Of a stretch of 64,000 nucleotides of DNA, positions 1 to 8,998 are shown piece after piece (position 1 is the stretch's first letter; the number at the start of each line of letters is the position of its first letter). The position numbers and the translations under genes are program-made. The stretch spans positions 248,001 to 312,000 of the forward strand of contig NZ_NIHC01000005.1 of the NCBI RefSeq assembly GCF_002806945.1, given 5' to 3'. This DNA comes from Marinobacter salexigens (GTDB lineage Bacteria > Pseudomonadota > Gammaproteobacteria > Pseudomonadales > Oleiphilaceae). The notes below the pieces were generated by a model, which was not told the DNA's origin, did not search any database, and saw only the letters and a program-made list of their open reading frames with translations.

Positions 1-1627
1 TGGACACCACCTGATTACCGATAGCTGCCTGAATAGCTATATCGAACATCTGACGGGGAATCAGCTCTTTCATCTTCTCTATGAGCTGACGCCCTTTGTA
101 GTGAGACTGATCTTTGTGAACAATCAGCGCCAGAGCGTCTACCCGATCACCGTTTATGAGAACATCCAGGCGCACCAGATTCGCCGTCTGAAAACGGACA
201 AAATGGTAGTCAAGAGAGGCAAAACCGCGACTGGCTGACTTAATGCGATCAAAGAAATCGAGCACCACTTCGGCCATGGGTAGCTCGTAGGTCAGTTGCA
301 CCTGATTGGTCGTAAAATGCATATTTTTCTGCACGCCACGCTTCTCTTCACAGAGCGCTATAACGTTACCTAAATGCTCTTGGGGGACCAGAATACTTGC
401 TTCAACAATAGGCTCCCGCATTTCCTCAATTGAGCCAACATCCGGCAACTTTGAGGGGCTGTCCACCGACAAGGTCTCGCCCTGTTTGGTCAACACCTCG
501 TATATAACAGTGGGTGCGGTGGTAATCAGGTTTATATCGTATTCGCGCTCAAGGCGTTCCTGAATGATTTCCATGTGCAACATGCCAAGGAAGCCACAGC
601 GGAACCCAAAGCCCAGAGCGTCTGAACTTTCAGGCTCATAGAACAGGGAAGCGTCATTCAGGGTAAGCTTTTCAAGCGCATCACGGAAATCGTTGTAATC
701 ATCCGCGCTTACAGGGAACAGACCGGCATACACCTGGGGCTGAACCCTTTTAAACCCCGGGAGCATGGGAGTTTCTTCGGAAAACTTGTGGTGCACAATG
801 GTATCGCCAACCGGCGCACCGTGGATATCCTTGATACCAGCAACCACAAAACCTACATCGCCGGCTTCCAGTATATTCGTGTCGTGAGGCTTGGGGTTAA
901 AAATCCCTACTTTATCGGCGCTCCAAGCCTTGCCCGTCGACTTGAGAACAATCTTGTCGCCTTTTCTCATAACACCCTGGGTAACCCGGACAAGCGAAAC
1001 GACACCCAGATAGTTATCGAACCAGGAATCGATGATCAAAGCCTGCAGCGGCGCAGATCGATCACCCTGAGGCGCCGGAATTTTCTTGATGAGGTCTTCC
1101 AGAACATCTTCTACGCCCATTCCGCTCTTGGCAGAACAGCGCACCGCATCTGACGCATCAATCCCGATGATATCTTCTATTTCCGCAGCTACCCGCTCCG
1201 GCTCGGCCTGGGGCAAATCCATTTTATTCAGTACCGGTACAACTTCCAGACCCTGCTCGATGGCCGTGTAGCAGTTGGCGACCGACTGGGCCTCAACGCC
1301 CTGACCAGCATCTACAACCAGCAGCGCGCCTTCACAAGCATAGAGCGAACGCGACACTTCATAGGAAAAATCCACGTGCCCCGGGGTGTCAATAAGGTTC
1401 AGTTTGTAGACCTCGCCATCCCGCGCCGTGTAATGCAGCGTAACGCTCTGGGCCTTGATGGTAATGCCCCGCTCCCGCTCCAGATCCATGGAATCCAGTA
1501 CTTGCGCGGCCATTTCCCTTTGGGTCAGGCCGCCGCAGATCTGGATAAAACGGTCTGCAAGGGTGGATTTGCCATGGTCGATATGGGCAATAATAGAGAA
1601 GTTACGGATTCGGCTCAGTTCAGTCAC
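1..1627 (-). CDS. lepA: Elongation factor 4 (LepA), 3' end cut by window edge
   Basis: Ribosome-bound translational GTPase that acts on stalled or mistranslocated ribosomes at the inner face of the membrane. Reading the minus strand from a GTG at 1627 gives [20 protein letters not shown], which holds the G1 loop (AHIDHGKST); the DTPGH and NKMDL GTPase motifs follow, then the LepA-specific elongation-factor domains. About 542 codons are present. The family is near 600 residues, so the C-terminal LepA-specific tail lies beyond base 1. The GTG is preferred because the protein then begins as in its relatives; an in-frame TTG lies two codons upstream. Plus-strand ORFs across this stretch are antisense shadows. 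Confidence 0.95.
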   Translation of the reverse strand, partial: MTELSRIRNFSIIAHIDHGKSTLADRFIQICGGLTQREMAAQVLDSMDLERERGITIKAQSVTLHYTARDGEVYKLNLIDTPGHVDFSYEVSRSLYACEGALLVVDAGQGVEAQSVANCYTAIEQGLEVVPVLNKMDLPQAEPERVAAEIEDIIGIDASDAVRCSAKSGMGVEDVLEDLIKKIPAPQGDRSAPLQALIIDSWFDNYLGVVSLVRVTQGVMRKGDKIVLKSTGKAWSADKVGIFNPKPHDTNILEAGDVGFVVAGIKDIHGAPVGDTIVHHKFSEETPMLPGFKRVQPQVYAGLFPVSADDYNDFRDALEKLTLNDASLFYEPESSDALGFGFRCGFLGMLHMEIIQERLEREYDINLITTAPTVIYEVLTKQGETLSVDSPSKLPDVGSIEEMREPIVEASILVPQEHLGNVIALCEEKRGVQKNMHFTTNQVQLTYELPMAEVVLDFFDRIKSASRGFASLDYHFVRFQTANLVRLDVLINGDRVDALALIVHKDQSHYKGRQLIEKMKELIPRQMFDIAIQAAIGNQVVS

Positions 1628-1733
1628 AGACAATGAATACTCATAATAAAGACGAAGGATTGAGCCCGGAGAGGCCATTACCAGTATCCGGGACCGGCGT
1701 GATTTTACCGGTTACCGGCCATCATTGCCATGT

Positions 1734-4460
1734 TCAGGAAATAACCGGACGTTCATATTGTCTAATAAGGAAGCCGATCAGCGCATCTTCATCGAGCGGG
1801 TAACTGAACAGATTACCCTGACACTGGGTGCATCCGGCGGATTTCAGAAAGCTCAGCTGTTGCGGAGTCTCGACACCTTCAGCCACAACAGTAAGGTGGA
1901 GCTTTTGCGCCAGCGCAATAACCGCAGACGCCACATCGGTTGCACTGACATTATAGGGGATGTCCCGAATGAACCGGTGATCAATTTTGATCACATCAAG
2001 GGGGAGCTGCTGTAAGGCAACCAGAGAGCAAGAGCCTGCACCAAAATCATCCAGAATCAGGCAAACACCAAGATCATTGAGTGAAACAAGCAGCTCGCGC
2101 AGCATACGCGGATCTTCATTCAATAACTCTACCGGCATTTCCAGCTCAAGCTTTTCAGGGGAAACACCGGTCTCGGTGATCACCTGGCGAACCATATCAA
2201 GGAAGCAGGTGTCCGTTACTTGCCTCACAGAAAGATTTACCGCCATTTTCAAGTCTTCAAAACCCGCCCGCTCCAGCGCCTGCACCTGGATACAGGCCTG
2301 GCGCAGAGCCATTTCACCCAAGCTCACAATCAGGCCGGTCTCTTCGGCCAGGTTTATAAACTGCTGTGCCGATACCAGGCCTTTTTCCGGGTGATGCCAC
2401 CGCAGGAAGGCCTCAACACCAATCACTCGTTCACTCGCCAGATCTATTTTAGGCTGGTAGTGCAAAACAAATCGCTCACCTTCCAGGGCGGCTGCCAACT
2501 CTTCCTGCTGCAATAAGCGTCGAGCAGCCTTTATGTTCATCGAGGGCGTAAAGAACTGGTAAGTGTTCCGGCCCATTTCCTTGGCCCGGTACATGGCCAG
2601 ATCTGCGTATTTCATCAGGGTTCCCGGGTCTTCACTGTCATGGGGGATCATGGTGATGCCAATGCTCACCGTAATCCCGACTTCATGATCGTTCAGACGA
2701 ATCCTCTGGCATAGCCTGCGCAGAATGGTTTCGGCAACCTTGCCCGCCGCGTCTGCACCACTGATTTGCGACAGTAATACAACAAATTCATCGCCACCCA
2801 AACGGGCCACAGAATCTTCCTCACGCACACAGCCCTCAAGCCAGGCTGCCACTTGGCACAAAAGCTCGTCGCCCGCATCGTGACCAAGAGTATCGTTGAT
2901 GCGTTTAAAACCATCGAGGTCCAAAAACATCAGGGCAGCCGGCTCGCCACTTCTCCGACTTCGATGCACGACGTTATTGAGACGATCTTTGAACAGTTGG
3001 CGGTTAGCCATTCCGGTAAGCGGGTCGTAGAATGCCAACCGGTGCAACTCAGACTGGGCTGCCTTAAGCTGGGTAAGATCTCGCAGGCTGAGCACCACGC
3101 CGTCCACACCGGGTACAGTCAGCATGGCCGTATAGGTGCCTTCCATGTCGCGCCAGTTGTGATTAGCGTCGTAAATACGCGCCCGGATAACCGGCATTTG
3201 TTTACCTGGCGCCTTTACCGCCTCATCAAATCCCTCCTTCAACTGCGACCAATCGTCCTCATGCACAAGTTTTTCCAATGCAAGCGCTTGTAGTTCACCG
3301 GGCTTAAACCCGAGAATATCGAAACTCGACGGGCTGGCGTAAAGAGGTGTACCCGCCTCATCCATAACCAGCGTCACATTGGCTGCGCCCTCGGTAATGG
3401 CGCGATAACGTCCTTCACTGATCTGCGCCATGAGCCGCGAGCGGATCAGCACTAAAGCTACGATGAACAGCAGCAGACTTATCACAATGCCGGTTCCCAG
3501 TACTATGGATGGCCGTGGATCCGACGCCAGATAATCGAATGCGGGAGTGGAGCGGGTTTGCAGAAGCCAGTCACGCCCGCCGTGGCTTACGACCTGACTC
3601 ATGTCGAAACTGAACTGGTCGTCCAGTGAACCGAGGTTTGAGCCGTACATCAGGTTTTCGCGGACCGCGTCGCCATTATCGTAAATGCGGACATCCAGAA
3701 AAGGCGAAATCAAGCCGACGATACCGTCAAGCAGGTTGTTCATGCGAAAGGCACTGAATACAAAACCTGCCAACATCATTCGCCGTTCGGCCCGTATGTC
3801 GGGCACATCTCCACCCTGATAAACCGGGTAATACATGAGGAAACTGGCCTGCCCTTCCTCCATCTCTTCCTGCACCAGAACCACTTTGCCCGTTAACGTC
3901 GGAATAGCATTGTCCCGGGATTGCTCCATGGCCTTACGGTGAACCGGGTCACTGAAAGCGTCGTAGCCAAGCGCCCGCCGATTGCTTTCGGTTCCCGGCT
4001 CCAGGTACACCATAGGGTAATAGTAAGGCCCGACTCCCAGTGGCTTCACCAAGTACTTGTACACACCTTCGGCCCGCACGGAAGCAATGTGATCAGCCAT
4101 GTCACGCACTTCAATGCGCTGAACAAAGCCTATGCCTTGAATACCCGGATAATAGCGGTCTATGTCTACATTTCGAACATATTCCCGCCACTCGTCTCGG
4201 GACACATCCCCCGTAACCGCAAAGAGCCCGGCACTGCCGGCCAATACCTGCTCATAGTTAAGCAAGCGCTCTTCAATTGCCGTTTTCAATTGCAGTGACT
4301 GGGTTCGAAACCTGGCTTCCGTACGATCTTCTACGAGGCGAATGGAAAACTGCCAGGAAGCGATGGTTACAGCAACGGCCACGACCAGAAGCAACCAGGC
4401 GAGCCAGGCATTACGGGGCTTCAGAAGCTGCAGGAGAGGGAGATCCTTTCTGTTCATCAT
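1734..4460 (-). CDS. CHASE-PAS-GGDEF-EAL membrane protein (cyclic di-GMP turnover)
   Basis: Inner-membrane sensor protein of 908 residues. Membrane segments lie near residues 18-40 and 318-342 and enclose a periplasmic CHASE sensor domain (about 75-300). A PAS domain (about 350-465), GGDEF domain (about 475-635) and EAL domain (about 645-895) follow. The cyclase signature GGDEF is intact at 555-559, with an RxxD product-inhibition site (REED, 546-549) at the usual five-residue distance. The EAL signature reads EAF at 683-685 and the catalytic loop reads DDFGAGSCS rather than DDFGTGYSS, but the Asn of NLSVR, both Asp of DDF, the Lys of KID, the EGVE motif and the late Gln (Q881) are kept. Cyclase activity is likely; phosphodiesterase activity may be weak or lost. 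It stands alone, after mucD and its terminator. Confidence 0.9.
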   Translation of the reverse strand: MMNRKDLPLLQLLKPRNAWLAWLLLVVAVAVTIASWQFSIRLVEDRTEARFRTQSLQLKTAIEERLLNYEQVLAGSAGLFAVTGDVSRDEWREYVRNVDIDRYYPGIQGIGFVQRIEVRDMADHIASVRAEGVYKYLVKPLGVGPYYYPMVYLEPGTESNRRALGYDAFSDPVHRKAMEQSRDNAIPTLTGKVVLVQEEMEEGQASFLMYYPVYQGGDVPDIRAERRMMLAGFVFSAFRMNNLLDGIVGLISPFLDVRIYDNGDAVRENLMYGSNLGSLDDQFSFDMSQVVSHGGRDWLLQTRSTPAFDYLASDPRPSIVLGTGIVISLLLFIVALVLIRSRLMAQISEGRYRAITEGAANVTLVMDEAGTPLYASPSSFDILGFKPGELQALALEKLVHEDDWSQLKEGFDEAVKAPGKQMPVIRARIYDANHNWRDMEGTYTAMLTVPGVDGVVLSLRDLTQLKAAQSELHRLAFYDPLTGMANRQLFKDRLNNVVHRSRRSGEPAALMFLDLDGFKRINDTLGHDAGDELLCQVAAWLEGCVREEDSVARLGGDEFVVLLSQISGADAAGKVAETILRRLCQRIRLNDHEVGITVSIGITMIPHDSEDPGTLMKYADLAMYRAKEMGRNTYQFFTPSMNIKAARRLLQQEELAAALEGERFVLHYQPKIDLASERVIGVEAFLRWHHPEKGLVSAQQFINLAEETGLIVSLGEMALRQACIQVQALERAGFEDLKMAVNLSVRQVTDTCFLDMVRQVITETGVSPEKLELEMPVELLNEDPRMLRELLVSLNDLGVCLILDDFGAGSCSLVALQQLPLDVIKIDHRFIRDIPYNVSATDVASAVIALAQKLHLTVVAEGVETPQQLSFLKSAGCTQCQGNLFSYPLDEDALIGFLIRQYERPVIS

Positions 4461-4523
4461 AATATAACCTGGTCCATTCCGTGGCCGCTCTTATTATTGG
4501 TTATTTTAGAGTGCCAGTATAAC

Positions 4524-4570
4524 AAAAGCCTCCAGGCCTGTCGTTTTTTTGCATCAGGCCTGAAGGCTTT
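4524..4570 (-). terminator. Strong hairpin terminator after the rpoE-mucD operon
   Basis: A long stem (AAAGCCTTCAGGCCTG pairing with CAGGCCTGGAGGCTTT, one mismatch) closes a 14-base loop and is followed on the minus strand by TTTTGTT. It lies 34 bp past the mucD stop and before the GGDEF/EAL gene, so it should end the envelope-stress operon. Confidence 0.75.
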
Positions 4571-4603
4571 CATCATTAAATACGGGCGGTCGGATCAGCA
4601 GTA

Positions 4604-6079
4604 TCAGGGTTTCATAACCAGATAAACAGCCCGCCCCTGGCGCACAACGCGAACTGAGACTGCCCGCCCTTCCGGCAAGGCTCTGACAACCTTCCGGAAA
4701 TCCTCTACCGACGATACTGCCTTTCTGTTGATCTCGGTGATCACATCCCGGGCGCGAATGCCGGCATTGTATGCTGGACCTCTGCCAACGTTCGTTACTA
4801 CAACGCCACCAGATACCCCAATAGAATCAGCCAGATCCGAGGGCAAAGGCTCAACGGTGAGCCCCAGAGGCGCCGTGGAGGAACTACCACCTGAGGGGGC
4901 CGACTGCTGAGCACTACGCTCATCAGGCAACTGGCCGATCTCTACGTTCAGCGTGATCTCTTTGCCACCGCGAAGAACCGTCAGGCGAGCTGACTCTCCC
5001 ACCGGGGTGCGGCCAACCATGGGCGGAAGATCTGACGAAAGATGAATGTCGTCACCATCGTATTCAAGAACAATATCGCCGGACCGCAAGCCGCCAGCCT
5101 GAGCTGGCGAGCCATCCATCACCTCGGCAATCAAGGCTCCTCTTGGGCGCTTGAGTCCAAACGACTCGGCGAGATCACGGTTAACTTCCTGAATCAGCAC
5201 GCCCAGCCAACCACGAGAAACCGCACCCTTATCACGGATCTGGCGAAAAACGCTCATGGCATCATCAATGGGAATCGCAAAGGACACCCCCATGAATCCT
5301 CCGGAGCGGGTGTAGATCTGGGAGTTGATGCCAATCACTTCACCATCCAGATTGAACAGTGGACCACCTGAGTTGCCCGGATTGATGGCCACATCTGTCT
5401 GGATAAACGGCACATAGTTTTCTGACGGCAGTGAACGCCCCAACGCGCTGACAATGCCCGCGGTAACGGTGTAATCAAAGCCAAACGGTGAACCTATGGC
5501 AAACACCCACTCACCCACCTTCAGATCCTTGGACCGCCCGGTTTTCACAACCGGCAAATCATCCCCGTTCTCGAGTTTCAAAACCGCCATATCCGAGCGG
5601 GGATCGGTGCCAACCAATGTTGCCGGCAACTCACGACGGTCATTGAGCCGCACAATTATTTCATCGGCCCCTTCAACAACATGGTTGTTGGTCAGCACGT
5701 AACCATCAGTAGACACAATGAATCCGGATCCCATGGAACGACGCGGCTGGGAGCCACCTGGTCCGCCACCAAAGGGTGACTGCGGTCCACCAAAGAACTC
5801 CCGGAAAAACTCGGGCAACTGATCGAGCTGTCGCTCATCAAAAGGCAAACCGTGAAAGCGTGTGTTACCAGCGGCGGGAGCACTGGTAGTACTTATGTTG
5901 ACGACAGCATCGGCATTTTCCTCAACCAACTCGGTAAAGTCTGGCAAGCTCCGCGCAGAAGCAGCCTGACTCCAGACAACAAGCACAATCGAAAGCAGCA
6001 TCATCAGTACAGAAGCCGGCACCCTCTGAGTGAGTGATGCCGGGGAAAACCGGTTAATTGCTGGTATCAATCTCAGCAT
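4604..6079 (-). CDS. mucD: Periplasmic serine protease MucD (DegP/HtrA family)
   Basis: Periplasmic protease/chaperone that degrades misfolded envelope proteins and restrains the sigma-E response. It has 491 residues. An N-terminal signal segment (about residues 22-42, ending near ASA-R) is followed by a trypsin-like domain with catalytic His133 (TNNHVV), Asp163 (RSDMAVLK) and Ser237 (GNSGGP), then two PDZ domains (about 285-380 and 400-485). It is the last gene of rpoE-rseA-rseB-rseC-mucD, the order known from Pseudomonas algU-mucABCD. The start has a good ribosome site (AGGGGAT) and lies 18 bp after rseC. Confidence 0.94.
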   Translation of the reverse strand: MLRLIPAINRFSPASLTQRVPASVLMMLLSIVLVVWSQAASARSLPDFTELVEENADAVVNISTTSAPAAGNTRFHGLPFDERQLDQLPEFFREFFGGPQSPFGGGPGGSQPRRSMGSGFIVSTDGYVLTNNHVVEGADEIIVRLNDRRELPATLVGTDPRSDMAVLKLENGDDLPVVKTGRSKDLKVGEWVFAIGSPFGFDYTVTAGIVSALGRSLPSENYVPFIQTDVAINPGNSGGPLFNLDGEVIGINSQIYTRSGGFMGVSFAIPIDDAMSVFRQIRDKGAVSRGWLGVLIQEVNRDLAESFGLKRPRGALIAEVMDGSPAQAGGLRSGDIVLEYDGDDIHLSSDLPPMVGRTPVGESARLTVLRGGKEITLNVEIGQLPDERSAQQSAPSGGSSSTAPLGLTVEPLPSDLADSIGVSGGVVVTNVGRGPAYNAGIRARDVITEINRKAVSSVEDFRKVVRALPEGRAVSVRVVRQGRAVYLVMKP

Positions 6080-6097
6080 ATCAGGATCCCCTGTAAG

Positions 6098-6565
6098 TCA
6101 TGTTAACGAGTCTGTGTGGGAAACCGCTCCGGCCGGGATTTGGTTAACCCGAAGCAGTTTGGGTTCATAGCTACCGGCATTCCGGCGCTGTAATTTTCGG
6201 CTTATCGCAAAGCCAGTTGCAAGACCGGCCGCCGCGCCAGTCATTGCAGCAAAATCATTGCCCCCGAATAACTGGTGTCCAGCCAAGCTAGCCACTACCA
6301 TTAGTAGTAGCGGAAGCGCATACACCAGCAACGAAGCACCAAGCAGGGCGCTCTCACCAATACCCAGTGTCACGCTCTGACCTACCTGGGCGTTCACCGA
6401 ATTAACAACGCGAACCTGATTGGCACGACCGCTTGTGGCTGTGGCCAGCAGCTTCTGCCCGCAACCATGGCGCGCGGAACAGCTCTGGCAGGCATTGGCT
6501 CGAATGGTCTGAACCCAGGCGTAGCCTTCCGTAACAGCCACAACTTTTCCGGTCTCCGTAATCAC
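6098..6565 (-). CDS. rseC: SoxR-reducing / sigma-E regulator RseC (MucC)
   Basis: Inner-membrane protein of the RseC/MucC family, 155 residues, with a GTG start just after the rseB stop. A cytoplasmic N-terminal part carries a cysteine cluster (C26, C29, C35; CQSCSARHGC), as expected of a redox or metal-binding site. Two membrane segments follow (about 73-95 and 102-122). Family members modulate sigma-E output and, in enterobacteria, take part in reducing SoxR. The operon position supports the name; the biochemical role is inferred from family. Confidence 0.9.
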   Translation of the reverse strand: MITETGKVVAVTEGYAWVQTIRANACQSCSARHGCGQKLLATATSGRANQVRVVNSVNAQVGQSVTLGIGESALLGASLLVYALPLLLMVVASLAGHQLFGGNDFAAMTGAAAGLATGFAISRKLQRRNAGSYEPKLLRVNQIPAGAVSHTDSLT

Positions 6566-6567
6566 GT

Positions 6568-7593
6568 TTAGTTCACACCCAGCACAAATGTTTCATCTAT
6601 TCGCACCGACTCGGCAACCTGACGCGCCGAAGCCGGGGGCAACTCACCTACCACGGTCACTAAAAACGCGTTGTTCCCGCTTTCCAGTTGGCGCATATAG
6701 ATCGTTGTCGCTCCAATGCGCGAAGCCCCTGTAGGCATACTGACTTTACCCGCAGGCTCAACAAACACAGAGAATGCCGCCAGCCCGTCGGAAAACGCAA
6801 CTGCCTGCCCCTTGCCAGAGCCTGGCGCGGCGGCAGGTTCAAATCCTTCCGGGCGCCAATCAAGATGCCAGCCATGCATACGCGACGCCTTTGAAAACCC
6901 CTCCTGTGCACCAGCACCACCCAGAGTGCGAGAAACTTCACGGCCCTCAGTGCGGATTACCAACTCGCCATCGGGGATATCTTCAGTAATTTCCAGGCTG
7001 GTAAACTGGAAGTGCTCCAGCACCTCGCCATCAGCAGCACGCACGTGGCTTTTTACCAGAAGCCCTGTGGTTTTTTCCAGCCAAAGGCTGTGACTATATC
7101 GGTGCCGGTCTTTCGCGGTCAGCGAAACAGTGACCACCTCATAGCCGGCAATGCGGTCCTCGCCCTTGAGTTCAGCCCTGTACCACTGGTTTACGGGAAT
7201 CAACTGGCTAGTAAAGGCCTCGGCAAACGGACCCGATGGAATAATTTCATCCAGCTGCACCTTACCTTGCTCCGGGAGCACACAAACCACATTCATATCC
7301 CTGCGAACGATCTCGCCACTGCCTCCGTCCTGCAGGACAAGCCTCTCCTCAACAATGCCATTATGATATCGATGAGCAATCTGCATGGAATGAACATTGG
7401 AGCCCCGCGCGTACACAAACACGCCTCGATAGGACGTCATATTGAGGGCTGGTCCCAACTGCTCAAGCCAATCCGCTGCTGTTTTCTCGCTGGCAGCCGT
7501 GTGTGCCGGCATGGCTGTGCTCAGCATTAACAGGAGGACGAGAAACAATGGCAATTCAGCCAGGCTCAAACCAAAATAACGGGCTTTGCTCAT
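6568..7593 (-). CDS. rseB: Sigma-E regulatory periplasmic protein RseB (MucB)
   Basis: Periplasmic sensor that binds the anti-sigma factor RseA and shields it from DegS-type cleavage until lipids or envelope damage release it. From the ATG at 7593 the protein is 341 residues: a signal peptide (hydrophobic stretch ending near AHTAAS), the large lipoprotein-carrier-like MucB domain (MTSYRGVFVYARG onward) and a smaller C-terminal domain. A GTG four codons upstream is also open, but GAAGGTG then serves as the ribosome site for the ATG. It follows rseA by about 20 bp. Confidence 0.93.
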   Translation of the reverse strand: MSKARYFGLSLAELPLFLVLLLMLSTAMPAHTAASEKTAADWLEQLGPALNMTSYRGVFVYARGSNVHSMQIAHRYHNGIVEERLVLQDGGSGEIVRRDMNVVCVLPEQGKVQLDEIIPSGPFAEAFTSQLIPVNQWYRAELKGEDRIAGYEVVTVSLTAKDRHRYSHSLWLEKTTGLLVKSHVRAADGEVLEHFQFTSLEITEDIPDGELVIRTEGREVSRTLGGAGAQEGFSKASRMHGWHLDWRPEGFEPAAAPGSGKGQAVAFSDGLAAFSVFVEPAGKVSMPTGASRIGATTIYMRQLESGNNAFLVTVVGELPPASARQVAESVRIDETFVLGVN

Positions 7594-7614
7594 GGACACC
7601 TTCACACTCTGCTA

Positions 7615-8187
7615 TCAATAGCCGCCACTTGCGCTGACAAGACGGGCGTAGCCTACCGAACCCTGCCCCGCCCCTACACTGTTGTGCTGAGCGTGCTCCA
7701 GCAAATAGCGACTCATATGCTCCCACTGTTGTTCATCAAGGCCCTGCAGTGCAACTTCCTGAACTGGCGCAGCAATGTCTGGTGACTCTGTTGTAAGCTG
7801 CTCTGTTACGGGGGCAGATGCCAGAGCATCCAGGGAGGTCTCACTGGCATCCCAGCCTGAACCTGCGCCAAAGCCTACCAGTAAAGCAGCAGCAACCATT
7901 GCTGCCGCGGCTGGCCACTGCCATCGTCGTGGCGACTTTGTGTGCCGCAATATGGCCGGCGCTTGCTGTCTCGCGCGTCCATCCAGTTCTTCACGCACTG
8001 CCGCACTTACATCAACGCCCTCAGCCGGTGAGTGACCCCGGTGCATAAGATCATGCACACCCTGCCACCGCTGCCACTGGGCACAGACTTCGGCCTGATT
8101 ATCATGAGACAACAAGCGCCGGACCGACAACTCGTCAGCTTCGTCGTCCATCATAGCCGACAATGTTTCTCTGAGACGATCATCCAT
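7615..8187 (-). CDS. rseA: Anti-sigma-E factor RseA (MucA)
   Basis: Membrane-spanning anti-sigma factor that holds RpoE inactive. From the ATG at 8187 it is 190 residues: an N-terminal sigma-binding domain (MDDRLRETLSAMMDDEADEL), one membrane segment (about 95-112, WPAAAAMVAAALLVGFGAG) and a periplasmic C-terminal part for RseB binding. An upstream TTG would add five codons, but AAGG positions better for the ATG. It begins 15 bp after the rpoE stop, so co-translation with its target sigma factor is likely. Confidence 0.92.
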   Translation of the reverse strand: MDDRLRETLSAMMDDEADELSVRRLLSHDNQAEVCAQWQRWQGVHDLMHRGHSPAEGVDVSAAVREELDGRARQQAPAILRHTKSPRRWQWPAAAAMVAAALLVGFGAGSGWDASETSLDALASAPVTEQLTTESPDIAAPVQEVALQGLDEQQWEHMSRYLLEHAQHNSVGAGQGSVGYARLVSASGGY

Positions 8188-8202
8188 AGGATGCACCTTC
8201 AA

Positions 8203-8886
8203 TTACGTCATCGAATGATTGAGCAGGGGCCCAAGGTGCCGATCAACAGCATCCCTGGCCCGAAAAATACGCGAGCGCACAGTTCCGACAGGGCACTCCA
8301 ATATTCGCGAGATATCCTCATAGCTGAGGCCATCGTACTCCCGCAGCAGGAAGGCTGACCGCAACTCCTCTGGCAGTTTTGCTATAGCTTTGCTCAGCTC
8401 TTTCTGCAGTTGTTCCCGTTGTAGCAAGCGCTCCGGCGAGGCAATGTCGCGCAACCGCCGCCCACCGTCAAAATTCTCGGCTTCAGCTGAATCAGCGCTT
8501 CCCTGGGGCCTCCGGCTTCGGGATTCGAGATGGTTTTTCGCGGTGTTTACCGCAATACGATACAGCCATGTGTAAAATGCGCTGTCACCACGAAAGCGAT
8601 CAATAGCACGGTATGCTTTGATGAATGCTTCCTGGGTCAGGTCCATGACCTCTTGGCTGTCATAAACATATCGGCTGATGATAGACGCCACCCTTGACTG
8701 GTATTTAACAACCAGCAAATCAAAGGCTGCGCGATCCCCGTTCCGGACTTTGCGAACAAGTTGCAGGTCGGTCTGACGGTCTGACTGCTCAGCATGATTT
8801 TGATCATTTGAGGCCATGGTCGATGTGCCGGTACTCTCCGGTTTCATGGCCAGTATTTCGGCCGCTACGAGTTTCTGATGGCTCAT
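8203..8886 (-). CDS. rpoE: RNA polymerase sigma-E factor RpoE (AlgU)
   Basis: Extracytoplasmic-function sigma factor for envelope stress. Region 2 (AFDLLVVKYQSRVASIISRYV, DLTQEAFIKAYRAI, FYTWLYRIAVNTAKNHL) and region 4 (LPEELRSAFLLREYDGLSYEDI, CPVGTVRSRIFRARDAV) match AlgU/RpoE closely. As drawn it has 227 residues, some 25-35 more than usual; the extra is at the N terminus, and an internal ATG at 8817 (MASNDQNH) is the likelier start, giving 204 residues. It heads the rseABC-mucD operon and has a sigma-E-like promoter upstream, so it probably controls itself. Confidence 0.95.
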   Translation of the reverse strand: MSHQKLVAAEILAMKPESTGTSTMASNDQNHAEQSDRQTDLQLVRKVRNGDRAAFDLLVVKYQSRVASIISRYVYDSQEVMDLTQEAFIKAYRAIDRFRGDSAFYTWLYRIAVNTAKNHLESRSRRPQGSADSAEAENFDGGRRLRDIASPERLLQREQLQKELSKAIAKLPEELRSAFLLREYDGLSYEDISRILECPVGTVRSRIFRARDAVDRHLGPLLNHSMT

Positions 8887-8955
8887 ACTCTCTATCCGGC
8901 ACCCATTTTAAGAAAGGACAACCCTACCCGTGAGGTACGTTATCCGTCAGGCCAA

Positions 8956-8983
8956 ATAGACAGCAAGCGTAAAGTTTAGTTCA
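8956..8983 (-). promoter_or_regulatory. Candidate sigma-E autoregulatory promoter of rpoE
   Basis: On the minus strand TGAACTA, 16 bases, then TCTAT fits the sigma-E pattern GGAACTT-N16-TCTRA except at the edge positions. It is about 70 bp upstream of the rpoE coding start and inside the divergent gap to nadB. RpoE-type sigma factors commonly transcribe their own operon; the match is by eye. Confidence 0.5.
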
Positions 8984-8998
8984 ATACACGTCTACATT

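Noticed and set aside
1975..1998. Palindrome TGATCAATTTTGATCA resembling a regulatory site
   Set aside because: Lies inside the EAL coding region, where codon sequence explains it.
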